Assembly: GCA_035529075.1 (NCBI GenBank)
Contig: DATKXK010000018.1
Coordinates: 62,001-126,000 of the forward strand
DNA length: 64,000 nucleotides
Reading direction: 5' to 3'
Source of the DNA: Acidobacteriota bacterium
Lineage (GTDB): Bacteria > Zixibacteria > MSB-5A5 > GN15 > FEB-12
The stretch's first letter is position 1, and every line of letters starts with the position of its first letter. The position numbers and the translations under genes are program-made. Of the stretch, positions 7,706 through 16,890 are shown in pieces. Below the pieces are notes generated by a model. The model was not told the origin of the DNA and did not search any database. It worked only from the letters and a program-made list of their open reading frames with translations.

Positions 7706-9511
7706 ATGACCTACGATATTAGCAGGATCAGGGACTTCTCGATAATCGCGCACATCGACCACGGCAAGTCCACGCTGGCCGACAGGCTCCTGCAGCGAAC
7801 CCACACCCTCACTCAACGGCAGATGAGGGATCAGGTGCTTGATTCGATGGACCTCGAACAGGAGCGCGGGATTACCATCAAGGCCCATGCTATCAGGATG
7901 GACTATGCCGCCGAAGACGGTACCCTTTACCAGTTCAACCTGATTGACACTCCCGGTCACGTTGATTTCACGTACGAGGTCAGCCGGGCGCTGGCGGCGT
8001 GCGAGGGGGCGATCTTGGTGGTTGACGCCGCCCAGGGCATCGAAGCGCAGACCCTTTCCAATCTTTTTCTGGCCCTGGACAACAATCTGGCAGTCCTGCC
8101 GGTCATCAACAAGATCGATCTGCCGAACGCCGATCCCGAGAAGGTGAGAGCGGAACTGGTCGGGCTTCTGGGCTGCCGGCCGGACGAGGTCCTGTTGTGT
8201 TCGGCCAAGGAGGGCACCGGTGTGGATGAATTGCTTGCGGCCATTGTTACGGTCTTTCCGCCTCCCTACGGCAGTCCCAACGCGCCGCTTCAGGCGATGG
8301 TCTTCGACTCGGTGTTCGACAGCTACCGCGGCGCCATGCCGTTCGTGAAAGTCGTGAACGGGGTACTGCGCAAAGGGGACCGAATCCGGTTTTTCTCACA
8401 CAACAGAATCCACGAGGTGGACGAGGTAGGCTTTCTGCGCCTGGCGGCGTTCCCTCGGCCGGAGCTTCGTGCCGGCGAGGTGGGGTATTTCTTCGCTTCG
8501 ATCAAGGATGTCTCCGACACCAGGGTGGGCGACACCATAACCACCGCGTCCCGCCCCGCCCGCGGGCCTCTTAAGGGGTTTGTCCACGTCAAGCCTATGG
8601 TTTTCTCCGGTCTGTACCCGGCCGTGGCTGAAGATTTCTCCGTCCTGAGAGAGGCCCTGGAAAAGCTCAAGCTCAACGATTCGTCGCTGAGTTTCGCCCC
8701 CGAGACTTCGTCGGCGCTGGGATTCGGGTTCCGGGTGGGATTCCTCGGTCTGCTGCACATGGAGATTGTCACGGAGCGGCTGGCCCGCGAATACGACCAG
8801 GCCATCATCAACACCGTGCCCAACGTTGAGTATCGGGTTCTCACGACCGGCGGCGACCTGGTCGTGGTCGACAATCCGGCCAGGATGCCGCGCGTCGGTG
8901 ACATCGATCATATTGAGGAACCGTACGTCGATGCGCAGATCATCGCGCCGACCGACTACATCGGGCCGATCCTGCGTCTGGGCACCGAACGCCGCGGCCG
9001 GTACCAAAGCACCGAGTACCTCTCCGTCAGCCGCGTCAGCATTCATTATGCCTTTCCGCTGGCGGAGGTGATCTTTGATTTCTACGACCGGCTGAAATCC
9101 ATTTCGCGCGGTTACGCCTCCTTTGATTACGGGCTGCCCTACTACCAGCGGGCCGATCTGACCAGGCTCGATATCCTGATCAACGGTGACCCGGTTGACG
9201 CCCTTTCCGTGATCGTCCACAGGGAAAAGGCGTACCGCTGGGGAATGAACGTCAGCGAGAAGCTCCGCAAGCTGATTCCGCGCCAGATGTTCGAAGTCGT
9301 GATCCAGGCGGCGATAGGCAGCCGCATTATCAGCCGCTCCACCATACGGCCGCTTCGAAAAAACGTGACTGCCAAGTGTTACGGAGGAGACGTCACCCGG
9401 AAGCGCAAGCTGCTGGAGAGACAGAAAGAGGGCAAGAAGCGGATGAAACAGGTGGGCAGGGTGGAGATTCCCCAGGAGGCGTTCCTGGCGGCGCTTGAGG
9501 TTGAACGGTAG
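7706..9511 (+). CDS. lepA: Elongation factor 4 (LepA), back-translocating GTPase
   Basis: 601 residues, standard length. Ribosome-associated GTPase resembling EF-G without domain IV. G1 is AHIDHGKST (residues 14-22), the effector region is ERGITIKAHAIRM, G3 is DTPGHVDF and G4 is NKIDLP; the C-terminal LepA-specific domain (KCYGGDVTRKRKLLERQKEGKK) is complete. The 120-base gap upstream holds GC-rich inverted repeats but no convincing promoter. The grouping lepA-lepB-hemW is common in bacteria. Confidence 0.97.
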   Translation: MTYDISRIRDFSIIAHIDHGKSTLADRLLQRTHTLTQRQMRDQVLDSMDLEQERGITIKAHAIRMDYAAEDGTLYQFNLIDTPGHVDFTYEVSRALAACEGAILVVDAAQGIEAQTLSNLFLALDNNLAVLPVINKIDLPNADPEKVRAELVGLLGCRPDEVLLCSAKEGTGVDELLAAIVTVFPPPYGSPNAPLQAMVFDSVFDSYRGAMPFVKVVNGVLRKGDRIRFFSHNRIHEVDEVGFLRLAAFPRPELRAGEVGYFFASIKDVSDTRVGDTITTASRPARGPLKGFVHVKPMVFSGLYPAVAEDFSVLREALEKLKLNDSSLSFAPETSSALGFGFRVGFLGLLHMEIVTERLAREYDQAIINTVPNVEYRVLTTGGDLVVVDNPARMPRVGDIDHIEEPYVDAQIIAPTDYIGPILRLGTERRGRYQSTEYLSVSRVSIHYAFPLAEVIFDFYDRLKSISRGYASFDYGLPYYQRADLTRLDILINGDPVDALSVIVHREKAYRWGMNVSEKLRKLIPRQMFEVVIQAAIGSRIISRSTIRPLRKNVTAKCYGGDVTRKRKLLERQKEGKKRMKQVGRVEIPQEAFLAALEVER

Positions 9512-9544
9512 AGTCGGTGCCGGCCGGGGCGGGCAGAATCCACG

Positions 9545-9572
9545 GCCGCGGCGTGCGGCGGCTTTCTTCTTT
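9545..9572 (+). terminator. Possible terminator after lepA
   Basis: A 5-bp GC stem (GCCGC 9545-9549, GCGGC 9555-9559) with a 5-base loop, followed a few bases later by a pyrimidine run TTTCTTCTTT. Short stem, so uncertain. Confidence 0.35.
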
Positions 9573-9576
9573 GCGC

Positions 9577-9597
9577 TATATGTCATTCTCACATATA
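9577..9597. promoter_or_regulatory. Perfect inverted repeat upstream of lepB (candidate operator)
   Basis: TATATGT (9577-9583) and ACATATA (9591-9597) are perfect inverted copies, 7 bp each with a 7-base spacer. It is AT-rich in a GC-rich genome and lies 66 bases before the lepB start, which suits a dimeric regulator. No terminator-like T-run follows. Confidence 0.4.
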
Positions 9598-9662
9598 TTT
9601 AGCTCGTGATGCGATTCCCGTATGTTAAAGAAATGTGGGAGAAAACCGATAACCCTTAAGGT

Positions 9663-10388
9663 ATGGAAGAGGATTTCCTGATCCAGGACATCAAGCAGGC
9701 CGAGACTCAGCGCGAGACTCGGAGAATCCTTCAGAAGAAGGAGTGCAAGCCGCTCTGGCGGGAGTACGTCGAGACCGCCGTAATTGCGCTGGTGGCCGCG
9801 ATCCTCCTGAGAATCTTCGTTGTCTCGGCCTACCGCGTCAATTCCGCGTCGATGGAGGACGCCCTGCAGGTCGGCGATTACATCTTTGTCAACAAGCTGG
9901 CCTACCAGTACGGTAGCGGGCCGAAGGTCGGGGACATCATCGTCTTTAAGTATCCCAACAATCCGAACAAGGATTTCATCAAGCGGATTGTGGCGATGCC
10001 GGGCCGGACGGTCGAGATCGCGGACAAGGTGCTGTACGTTGACGGCGAGATTGCAGCGATTCCCCCGCTCTCCAAGCACATCGACAGGCGGATTATCCCG
10101 GGCGATCTGTCGTTCCGGGACAACTTCGGCCCCTATACTGTCCCGCCCGGGCACTACTTCGTCGTCGGCGATAATCGCGATGACAGCCGCGACAGCCGCT
10201 TCTGGGGCGGGGTGCCGGAGGAAAACATCAAGGGCAAAGCCGTCTTCGTGTACTGGTCCTGGCAACCGGATCCTGATCCCCCCGGCTGGGGGTTTCCGTA
10301 CATTATCGATGCCGTGCAGTGGATGGGTCATATCCTGGTGGGCTTCCCCACTCACATCCGCTGGGATCGGCTCGCTACGGCGCTGTAA
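9663..10388 (+). CDS. lepB: Signal peptidase I
   Basis: 241 residues. Cleaves signal peptides of exported proteins at the outer face of the inner membrane. A single membrane segment spans about residues 38-56; the catalytic serine is S63 in NSASMEDAL (families usually have SxSMxPTL) and the lysine is K107 in [10 protein letters not shown]. The later signature [14 protein letters not shown] is intact. The C-terminus has an additional hydrophobic stretch (WMGHILVGF). hemW starts on the last base of the stop codon, so the two genes are translationally coupled. Confidence 0.95.
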   Translation: MEEDFLIQDIKQAETQRETRRILQKKECKPLWREYVETAVIALVAAILLRIFVVSAYRVNSASMEDALQVGDYIFVNKLAYQYGSGPKVGDIIVFKYPNNPNKDFIKRIVAMPGRTVEIADKVLYVDGEIAAIPPLSKHIDRRIIPGDLSFRDNFGPYTVPPGHYFVVGDNRDDSRDSRFWGGVPEENIKGKAVFVYWSWQPDPDPPGWGFPYIIDAVQWMGHILVGFPTHIRWDRLATAL

Positions 10389-11527
10389 TGTCGCTTGGCC
10401 TTTACCTGCACTTTCCATTTTGTCACAACCGGTGTCTCTACTGCGACTTCTACAAGGAATTGCATGATCCGGCCCTGGAGAGCCGCTTCTACGAGGCGTT
10501 GCGAATCGAGACCGAACTGGCTGCAGTGCAGTCCGGCACGTCCGACCATGAGGTGGCCACTATTTACGTCGGCGGCGGAACACCTTCGCTGACTTCCCTG
10601 GAGTTGTTCGGAACATGGCTCCGGCAGGTGAAGTCAGTGTTTCACGTGTCGCCGCAGGTCGAGTTCTCGTTTGAGAACAATCCTGAGTTTGTCATCCCGG
10701 AGTTGCTGGCCGGCCTGAAGGACCTGGGCGTCAACCGGCCGACATTCGGCGTTCAGTCATTCAATCCTCGCCTGTTGCATCTGCTGGATCGAAGGCACAG
10801 TCCCGACGACTGTCACAGGGCGATTTACCTGGCCAACACGCTTGCCTTCGAGAACTACGGCGTCGATCTCCTGTTCGGCATTCCTCACCAGACGTCCAAA
10901 CTGCTGTCGGCCGATCTGGACCAGCTTGTCGATCTGGACCCGCCGCATATCTCATTTTACCAGTTGACCGTTGAGGATGGAACGCCCCTGCAGGAGGATG
11001 TCCGCGTGGGCAGACTGACGGTGCCGGGTGACGAATTGACCACGGCGCATTACCGGGCGGTAACGGAGACCCTGCGAGACGCCGGATACGAACGGTACGA
11101 GGTCTCCTCGTTTGCAAAACCGGGCTGCGAGTGCAAGCACAATCTCCGATACTGGACCGGCGACGATTACCTGGGCCTGGGACCGTCGGCGCATTCTTTC
11201 ATACAGGGCCGTCGGTTTGCCAACAGGCGCAGCGTGACGGATTATATCGATTCACTGGCGCGCGGCCGTCGCCCGCTGGTAGTGGACGAATCGGGCACGG
11301 AGCAGCGCATGCTCGAAACGATCATGCTCAGCCTGCGCACGGCGCGAGGGATCAATCGCCGGCGGTTCAGGCAGCGGTTCGGCCACTCCCTGGAGGAACG
11401 CCTCGATCGCACTCAGTATGACATGTTTGTCGAATCCGGCCATCTCATTCCCGACCGGGGCAGTCTGCGGCTGTCGGACGATGGCATACTGGTCGCGGAT
11501 GAAATCACGCGCCGGCTGATCAGGTGA
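10388..11527 (+). CDS. hemW: Radical SAM haem chaperone HemW
   Basis: 379 residues. HemW resembles oxygen-independent coproporphyrinogen dehydrogenase, but family members with this cluster bind haem and deliver it to respiratory proteins. The [4Fe-4S] motif is C12-x3-C16-x2-C19 (FCHNRCLYCDF), and GGGTPSL, the SAM-binding glycine motif, follows. It lacks the extra CxC of true HemN. The open frame extends upstream to 10319 inside lepB, but the ATG at 10388 overlapping the lepB stop (TAATG) matches the family start. Coupled to lepB. Confidence 0.92.
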   Translation: MSLGLYLHFPFCHNRCLYCDFYKELHDPALESRFYEALRIETELAAVQSGTSDHEVATIYVGGGTPSLTSLELFGTWLRQVKSVFHVSPQVEFSFENNPEFVIPELLAGLKDLGVNRPTFGVQSFNPRLLHLLDRRHSPDDCHRAIYLANTLAFENYGVDLLFGIPHQTSKLLSADLDQLVDLDPPHISFYQLTVEDGTPLQEDVRVGRLTVPGDELTTAHYRAVTETLRDAGYERYEVSSFAKPGCECKHNLRYWTGDDYLGLGPSAHSFIQGRRFANRRSVTDYIDSLARGRRPLVVDESGTEQRMLETIMLSLRTARGINRRRFRQRFGHSLEERLDRTQYDMFVESGHLIPDRGSLRLSDDGILVADEITRRLIR

Positions 11528-11559
11528 TCCCTGCCAGCGCGACACCATGTGAAATCCGT

Positions 11560-11578
11560 TGGGAACCCGTCGGGGCGT
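11560..11578 (+). repeat. Short intergenic repeat, copy 1
   Basis: TGGGAACCC, three variable bases, GGGGCGT. The same arrangement appears at 33799-33817. Both copies lie 20-35 bases after a stop codon in a plus-strand intergenic gap. Function unknown. Confidence 0.35.
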
Positions 11579-11632
11579 CCGTCGCGCCGGTGGGCATACG
11601 GCGGGAGCGCCTTCCCGGCCGGCCATTTGTGA

Positions 11633-11660
11633 TTGTACACCAGGCACTTCCTGTTATATT
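11633..11660 (+). promoter_or_regulatory. Promoter of rarA, leaderless type
   Basis: TTGTAC (11633-11638), 16-base spacer, TATATT (11655-11660). The -10 box ends 8 bases before the rarA ATG, so transcription should begin at or one or two bases before the start codon. The -35 is weak. Confidence 0.5.
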
Positions 11661-11668
11661 GACCCGGT

Positions 11669-13033
11669 ATGGATTTCTTTGACGAAGACAAGGCCGATAC
11701 TCAGGCGGATCGTCCTTCCGTAGCCCCGCTGGCTGACCGCGTCCGGCCGCGTTCGTTTGACGAGTTTGTCGGTCAGCAGAAAATTGTCGGCCCCGGGACG
11801 CCGCTGCGAAAGGCCATCGAGGAGGACAAGGTACCGTCGGTCATCTTCTGGGGGCCGCCGGGATCGGGCAAGACGACCCTGGCGCGCCTTTTTGCGAATA
11901 TGACCAGAGGCCAGTTCGTGCCGTTTTCCGCCGTTGCCTCGGGCATCAAGGAGGTCAAGGAAGTGCTGACCAAGGCGGGCAGTTACTACCGGATGTCGGG
12001 GCGGCGAACCTACGTCTTCATCGATGAGATTCATCGTTTCAACAAAGCTCAGCAGGACGCCTTTCTTCCGTACGTCGAGCGGGGCGACATCGTTCTCGTC
12101 GGCGCCACGACCGAAAACCCGTCCTTCGAAGTCAACAGCGCCCTGTTGTCGCGGATGCGGGTCTACGTGCTCGAGCGGCTGTCCGAGAACGATATCGCCG
12201 GTGTTGTCCGGCGGGCGCTGGCCGACGGTGAAAGAGGTCTGGCCTCAACGAAGCTGACGCTCGAGGAGAATGCGTTGACCGCCATTGCCGCTGCGGCCGA
12301 TGGTGACGCGCGGCGGGCGCTGTCGCTGCTGGAAGCGAGCGCGGCGTTCGTGGGTAAGGGCGGTACCATTACGACCGAAACCGTCAGTCAGGTCAGCCTG
12401 AAGACTTCCCTGCTTTACGACAAGGGGGGCGAGGAGCACTACAATATCATCTCGGCGCTGCACAAGACAATTCGCGGAGGCGACCCGGATGCCGGCTTGT
12501 ACTGGCTGGCCAGGATGCTCGAATCCGGGGAGGACCCGCTGTACATCGTGCGGCGGCTGGTGCGCTTTGCCGCCGAAGACGTGGGCCTGGCCGACCCGTT
12601 TGCCCTGACTCTGGCTATCAGCGTCCGCGACACCTATCACTACCTGGGCTCACCTGAAGGCGATCTGGCGATTGCGGAGCTGGTCGTCTACCTGGCCTGT
12701 GCGCCGAAGTCAAACGCTGTCTACACGGCTTTCGACCGGGCCAGGGAAGATGCCGCCGCGAGTGGATCGCTGCCGGTGCCGCTGTGGATTCGCAACGCGC
12801 CGACCGCGTTGATGAAGGCCCTAAACTACGGTAAGGGCTATAAGTACGCTCATGAATACGAAGGCGCCCTGACTGACCAGGAGTATTTTCCCGAAGAACT
12901 GGCAGGACGGCAGTACTATCACCCGGGCGCGGCCGGGCGCGAGGCAAAGATCAGTGAGTATCTGAAGAAGTTCCGCGAGTTCCGTCGTCGGGCCGGGGAG
13001 TCGTCTGCGGCCCCGCGCAGGAAGAAAGGCTGA
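11669..13033 (+). CDS. rarA: Replication-associated recombination protein RarA (MgsA)
   Basis: 454 residues. AAA+ ATPase related to clamp loaders that acts at stalled replication forks. Walker A GPPGSGKT is at 62-69, Walker B and the RarA-specific motif appear as [19 protein letters not shown], and sensor 1 as [12 protein letters not shown]. The C-terminal tetramerisation domain is present (the stretch around [14 protein letters not shown] is conserved in the family). No Shine-Dalgarno precedes the ATG and the -10 box almost touches it. Confidence 0.94.
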   Translation: MDFFDEDKADTQADRPSVAPLADRVRPRSFDEFVGQQKIVGPGTPLRKAIEEDKVPSVIFWGPPGSGKTTLARLFANMTRGQFVPFSAVASGIKEVKEVLTKAGSYYRMSGRRTYVFIDEIHRFNKAQQDAFLPYVERGDIVLVGATTENPSFEVNSALLSRMRVYVLERLSENDIAGVVRRALADGERGLASTKLTLEENALTAIAAAADGDARRALSLLEASAAFVGKGGTITTETVSQVSLKTSLLYDKGGEEHYNIISALHKTIRGGDPDAGLYWLARMLESGEDPLYIVRRLVRFAAEDVGLADPFALTLAISVRDTYHYLGSPEGDLAIAELVVYLACAPKSNAVYTAFDRAREDAAASGSLPVPLWIRNAPTALMKALNYGKGYKYAHEYEGALTDQEYFPEELAGRQYYHPGAAGREAKISEYLKKFREFRRRAGESSAAPRRKKG

Positions 13034-13069
13034 ACCGGCTCGTTCGGCCGAGGGTTTAACAGGTAGCAT

Positions 13070-14329
13070 ATGCGAACGTTTCAAGTTGCCATCTGGTTGC
13101 TGGTCCTGCCGCTTGTTGCCAGCGGTGCTTCGCTCCTGGTTCCCATGGACAGTTCCCAGACCGATCACCTCAAGGCCTACGGGGTGGTTTACAAGTCGCT
13201 GGAGAAGGGACACAAGGCCGAGTGGCTTCTCAACTACCGCAACGGTTCATTTCTCATCGACTACTCACCCGAAGCGTCAGACGTCTGCCTGCTCATGGGC
13301 GTCAGGGCAATCAAGGTGACCTCGGGACAGGTGGCCGATATTTACCGGCAAATCGAGGTCGAGAACATGGAGCGGGTCGAACTGGAGAAAGCGCCTTCGA
13401 TTGCAGTCTACTCTCCGCCCTCGCTTCAGCCGTGGGATGACGCGGTGACGCTGGCGCTGACGTATGCCGAAATCGACTACGATATCGTCTGGGACGAAGA
13501 GGTACTCTCCGGCGTTCTCGAGGAATACGACTGGCTGCACTGCCACCACGAGGATTTCTCGGGTCAGTACGGCAAGTTCTACGCTGCCTTCCGCAACCAG
13601 CTATGGTACCAGGCGGACGTCCGGGCCAACGAGGAGATGGCCCGCAAGCTCGGCTACGATAAGGTGTCTCACCTCAAACGGGACGTCGCCAAGACTATTT
13701 ATGATTACGTGCGTCGCGGGGGGTTCCTGTTCTCGATGTGCTCCGCGCCGGAGACGATGGACATGGCCCTTGCCGCCGACGGTGTGGACATTGTCCCGGG
13801 AGAGTTCGATGGCGACCCGCCCGATCCCGGCTGTCAGTCACGGCTGGATTACGGCAGGACCTTCGCCTTTGAGAATTTTGAGGTTTCTATTGATCCCATG
13901 GTTTACCGCCGGTCCGATATCGATACCTACCCGGACCGCCTGGTCCGTTTTCCGACGCCGCAGCAGGATTTTTTCTTCCTCTTTGAATTCTCCGCCAAAC
14001 TCGATCCCGTTCCCACCATGCTGACACAGGACCACGTCAGTACGATCAACGGATTCATGGGGCAGGTAACGGGATTCAGAAAGTCGCTGGTGAAAAAGCA
14101 CGTGATTGCCCTGGCTCAGCCGGACAATTTCGATGAGGTCCGCTACATCCACGGCAACGTCGGGCGAGGCACTTTCACTTTTCTCTCCGGGCACGATCCC
14201 GAGGACTACCAGCATATGGTGCACGACCCGCCGACGGATCTGTCGTTGCACAAGGATTCACCCGGCTACCGCCTGATCCTCAATAACGTGCTGTTTCCCG
14301 CGGCCAAGCAGAAGGAACGCAAGACGTAA
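13070..14329 (+). CDS. Conserved exported protein of unknown function (database label 'asparagine synthetase B' is misleading)
   Basis: 419 residues beginning with a signal peptide (MRTFQVAIWLLVLPLVASGAS). The mature start LLVPMDSSQTDHLKAYGVVY, then APSIAVYSPPSLQPWDDAV and YDWLHCHHEDFSGQYGKF, recall a family found in Bacteroidetes and relatives that is often called asparagine synthetase B. It has none of that enzyme's parts: no N-terminal cysteine nucleophile and no PP-loop. The central part looks like a glutamine-amidotransferase-like alpha/beta fold with a possible CSAPETMD turn, by analogy only. It lies 36 bases after rarA with a weak ribosome-binding site, so it may be co-transcribed. Periplasmic or surface location is likely; the reaction is unknown. 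Confidence 0.75.
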   Translation: MRTFQVAIWLLVLPLVASGASLLVPMDSSQTDHLKAYGVVYKSLEKGHKAEWLLNYRNGSFLIDYSPEASDVCLLMGVRAIKVTSGQVADIYRQIEVENMERVELEKAPSIAVYSPPSLQPWDDAVTLALTYAEIDYDIVWDEEVLSGVLEEYDWLHCHHEDFSGQYGKFYAAFRNQLWYQADVRANEEMARKLGYDKVSHLKRDVAKTIYDYVRRGGFLFSMCSAPETMDMALAADGVDIVPGEFDGDPPDPGCQSRLDYGRTFAFENFEVSIDPMVYRRSDIDTYPDRLVRFPTPQQDFFFLFEFSAKLDPVPTMLTQDHVSTINGFMGQVTGFRKSLVKKHVIALAQPDNFDEVRYIHGNVGRGTFTFLSGHDPEDYQHMVHDPPTDLSLHKDSPGYRLILNNVLFPAAKQKERKT

Positions 14330-14381
14330 CCTCCGGCCGAAGCGGGCGGATCGCCGCCGGCTTCACCGTTGATCTGCCGGT

Positions 14382-14399
14382 CCCGGGTGCACGCCCGGG
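14382..14399. terminator. Possible bidirectional terminator between convergent genes
   Basis: CCCGGG (14382-14387), 6-base loop, CCCGGG (14394-14399) between the convergent 13070 and 14406 genes, followed on the plus strand by a T-rich stretch. Stem of 6 GC pairs. Confidence 0.35.
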
Positions 14400-14405
14400 C
14401 GTACG

Positions 14406-15212
14406 TTATTCTCTCAATGTCGCCCTGCCTGAAGCGGTCCTGATCTCAATCACCGGTGAATCGCCGCCCCGGCTGAAGGACTTCCTGACGTACTCGTCAC
14501 GATCGCCCCGCCGCCGATAAGTCTCTTCGTCGTCGAAATCGAACGGAGAGACGATTCGCCCATGGCGGACCTTGGCGACGAACTCGAAGTATCCTTTTAC
14601 CGGGTTTCCGTTGTAGTCCAGGCTTGCCCTTCCGCTGGCCGAGCCCAGGGAAACGTCGGACTCGGGCGTGTCCGCGAGTTTGACTCTTACGCTGCCCGAC
14701 GCCGACGAAAATGAGCTGGGTTCCGCAATGGATACGTTCGAAACGTCGACATCACCGGACGCGGTGCTGAGATCGAAAACTCCCCCGCAATCCCTGATGT
14801 CGATGTCGCCGGAGGCGACACCGACCGAGAAGTCACCGGTCAGGTTCTCCACGGTGAAGTTTCCCGAGGCGGAGGAGAATTCGATGCGCGTATCGTCCGG
14901 CACGGTCAGCACCCAGGTTGACGAGCCGCTGTTGGATCTGCGCATCACCTCGGTTAGTTTGAGCACGTCGCCGCGCTCACGAAATGTGGGCTCAAAGGAT
15001 CCGCGCGGCGAGTATGAGTGTTCCAGTTCGACCTCAACACGGTCGGTATTTCCCTTCTTTACGATGCAGTCGCCGCTGACGGTTTGCAGGTCAATGGCCG
15101 TTATGCCTTCGTACGTCTTGACAATCCGATCGTCATCCCCTGTCCCTGCGCTTACGCCAAGGGCCAGGGCGACTACTGCCGGCGGGATGAAAAGTTTGCA
15201 CAGACATTTCAT
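14406..15212 (-). CDS. Exported DUF4097-type beta-strand repeat protein
   Basis: 268 residues. A signal peptide (KLFIPPAVVALALGVSAG) is followed by repeating beta strands of the form FSSASGNFTVENLTGDFSVG, VASGDIDIRDCGG, TASGDVDVSNVS and SSASGSVRVKLAD, each about 20 residues with SASG or TASG turns. This is the DUF4097 adhesin-like family, predicted to fold as a beta-solenoid; function is not known. The start at 15212 is chosen because it begins the signal peptide and has GAGGAG nine bases upstream; the open frame continues to 15371 without a better start. Divergent from ruvX. Confidence 0.75.
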   Translation of the reverse strand: MKCLCKLFIPPAVVALALGVSAGTGDDDRIVKTYEGITAIDLQTVSGDCIVKKGNTDRVEVELEHSYSPRGSFEPTFRERGDVLKLTEVMRRSNSGSSTWVLTVPDDTRIEFSSASGNFTVENLTGDFSVGVASGDIDIRDCGGVFDLSTASGDVDVSNVSIAEPSSFSSASGSVRVKLADTPESDVSLGSASGRASLDYNGNPVKGYFEFVAKVRHGRIVSPFDFDDEETYRRRGDRDEYVRKSFSRGGDSPVIEIRTASGRATLRE

Positions 15213-15235
15213 ATAGTTTTTCTCCTCGCGATAGT

Positions 15236-15263
15236 CACACCGCGCTTCGTGATGAGCGGTGTG
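15236..15263. promoter_or_regulatory. Inverted repeat in the divergent DUF4097/ruvX promoter region (candidate operator)
   Basis: CACACCGC (15236-15243) and GCGGTGTG (15256-15263) are perfect 8-bp inverted copies with a 12-base spacer, a centre-to-centre distance of 20 bases (two helical turns). It lies 24 bases upstream of the DUF4097 start. Confidence 0.4.
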
Positions 15264-15358
15264 CCGTCCGCATGGGTTCCTCCTGCTCTGGTTGGTAGTA
15301 CGCGTCGATGCCGGAAAGGTTGCCGATGACACCGGGCCGGAGCGACCGGTGTTTCTTT

Positions 15359-15387
15359 TTGACTTGAACATTTCACGTGCTTAGTTT
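15359..15387 (+). promoter_or_regulatory. Promoter of ruvX, leaderless type
   Basis: TTGACT (15359-15364), 17-base spacer, TAGTTT (15382-15387). The -10 box ends 6 bases before the ruvX ATG, placing the transcript start on the start codon. Confidence 0.55.
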
Positions 15388-15393
15388 ACAGGT

Positions 15394-15849
15394 ATGGCGA
15401 GCCGGGAGAACCGCACATACCTGGGCATCGACTACGGGGCGCGTCGAATCGGTCTGGCCAAGAGCGACCCGACCGGTCTGATCGCCTCGCCGCTGACAAC
15501 CCTTGAGGTGAAATCAGCCGCCGATGCCCTGAAAAAGCTGTCGGCAGTGATCAGCGAATACTCGCCGGACGGCCTCGTGTTCGGTTATCCGCTGCATGAC
15601 TCCGGGGAAAAAAGCGACAAATGCCGCGAGGTCGATGCCTTTATAAAGCGCCTTGCGGCCGAGTACGGCGGTCCGATCTACCGGGTCGATGAAGGACACA
15701 GTTCGCGCGAGGCCGTTTCTATCATACACGCTCACGGCAAACAGGCCGGCAGGAACAAGAAACTGATTGATCGCCTTGCAGCTGTTGTGATTCTCCAGCG
15801 GTTTCTCGATGAGCAACCCGATCAGTCCCATGGGAGGTCGCAATCATGA
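15394..15849 (+). CDS. ruvX: Putative pre-16S rRNA nuclease / Holliday junction resolvase-like RuvX (YqgF)
   Basis: 151 residues. RNase H-fold nuclease that matures the 16S rRNA 5' end. The first catalytic motif is LGIDYGARRIGLA near residues 10-22, the second VFGYPLHDSGEKS, and the third VDEGHSSREA (usually DERLTTxEA), followed by IDRLAAVVILQRFL. All acidic positions are kept, although the third motif is divergent. No Shine-Dalgarno is present. mltG follows 27 bases later, a common arrangement. Confidence 0.9.
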   Translation: MASRENRTYLGIDYGARRIGLAKSDPTGLIASPLTTLEVKSAADALKKLSAVISEYSPDGLVFGYPLHDSGEKSDKCREVDAFIKRLAAEYGGPIYRVDEGHSSREAVSIIHAHGKQAGRNKKLIDRLAAVVILQRFLDEQPDQSHGRSQS

Positions 15850-15876
15850 GCTGTCATCACGGGCGGGAGCGGTGCT

Positions 15877-16878
15877 ATGTCTGTTGTTAAGCGTGGCCTG
15901 CTCGTCATCCTGATTCTTCTGGTCGCGGCCGCCGGATACGTCCTGTATGCGTATTACGGAACGGTTGACCTCGGCGACAGAACGGTATCAATCGTCATCG
16001 AACCCGGTGACGACTTCACGGAGGTGGCCGGGCGATTGCTCGAACGGGGCGTGGTGCGGTCACGAATCATGCTGCGTTATCCGGCCAGGCTGCGCGGTGT
16101 CGATCGCCGGCTGACGCCGGGGCGGTATGACTTCAAGGGCGGCAATTCCTGCCGTTCGGTGCTTGACCGGCTGGCCGGGGCCGACTTTCTGCGGGTCCGG
16201 GTGACTGTCGCGGAGGGAGCGCCGATATGGAAAGTCGCTTCGATCCTGGCTGATCAGGCGCAGGCGGACTCGGCCGCAGTGCTGGACCTGAACCGGGATT
16301 CGGTCTTTCTCGCCTCGCTGGACCTGCCGTATCTCGAGGGTTACCTGTTTCCCGAGACGTACTTCTTTGCGTGGGGCAGCACGACCCAGGAGATGGTGCA
16401 GGACATGGTGGCGATGTTCCGTTCCCAGTGCGATACGATCTGGTCCGATTCCGTCCACAACGGTCTGAGCCGGGATGAAATTGTCATACTGGCCTCGATA
16501 ATCGAGGCCGAGGCCGGGCTGGACGAGGAAAAGCCGCTGATCGCGTCCGTCTACCACAACCGGCTGCGACAAGGGACGAAACTCGACGCCGATCCCACGG
16601 TAATCTACGGCCTGGGGGGACTTGACCGGCCCCTGACGACGAAAGACCTCCGCGCAAGCACGCCGTATAACACTTATCGCAGACCGGGGCTGCCGCCCAC
16701 GCCCATCAACTCTCCCGGCCTGGCGTCGTTGCGCGCGGCTCTCCATCCCGACAGCACCGACTATTACTACTTTGTCGCCGACGGTACTGGAGGGCACCGG
16801 TTCTCGCGTACCAACAGGGAACATATAAACGCGCGCAACGAGATCCGGCGTTCCATGCGACAGCAGGGGGGGAAGTAG
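15877..16878 (+). CDS. mltG: Endolytic murein transglycosylase MltG
   Basis: 333 residues. Cleaves nascent peptidoglycan strands and so terminates glycan elongation. One N-terminal membrane segment (about residues 7-27), a LysM-like domain (IVIEPGDDFTEVAGRLLERGVV), then the YceG catalytic domain with LEGYLFPETY and the catalytic glutamate in ASIIEAEAGLDEE. The C-terminal PTPINSPGLASLRAALHP signature is intact. Co-directional with ruvX; converges with the GAF gene 12 bases downstream and no terminator is visible between them. Confidence 0.95.
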   Translation: MSVVKRGLLVILILLVAAAGYVLYAYYGTVDLGDRTVSIVIEPGDDFTEVAGRLLERGVVRSRIMLRYPARLRGVDRRLTPGRYDFKGGNSCRSVLDRLAGADFLRVRVTVAEGAPIWKVASILADQAQADSAAVLDLNRDSVFLASLDLPYLEGYLFPETYFFAWGSTTQEMVQDMVAMFRSQCDTIWSDSVHNGLSRDEIVILASIIEAEAGLDEEKPLIASVYHNRLRQGTKLDADPTVIYGLGGLDRPLTTKDLRASTPYNTYRRPGLPPTPINSPGLASLRAALHPDSTDYYYFVADGTGGHRFSRTNREHINARNEIRRSMRQQGGK

Positions 16879-16890
16879 AAGCACCGGGCG

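Noticed and set aside
8396-9592. 398-codon minus-strand frame opposite lepA
   Set aside because: Antisense of a highly conserved gene; no recognisable protein features.
11560-11590. ECF-type promoter in the TGGGAACCC repeat
   Set aside because: GGAAC is followed by CGTC-like bases only 9-13 bases later, too close for a normal ECF spacer of about 16, and a sigma70-type promoter lies downstream.
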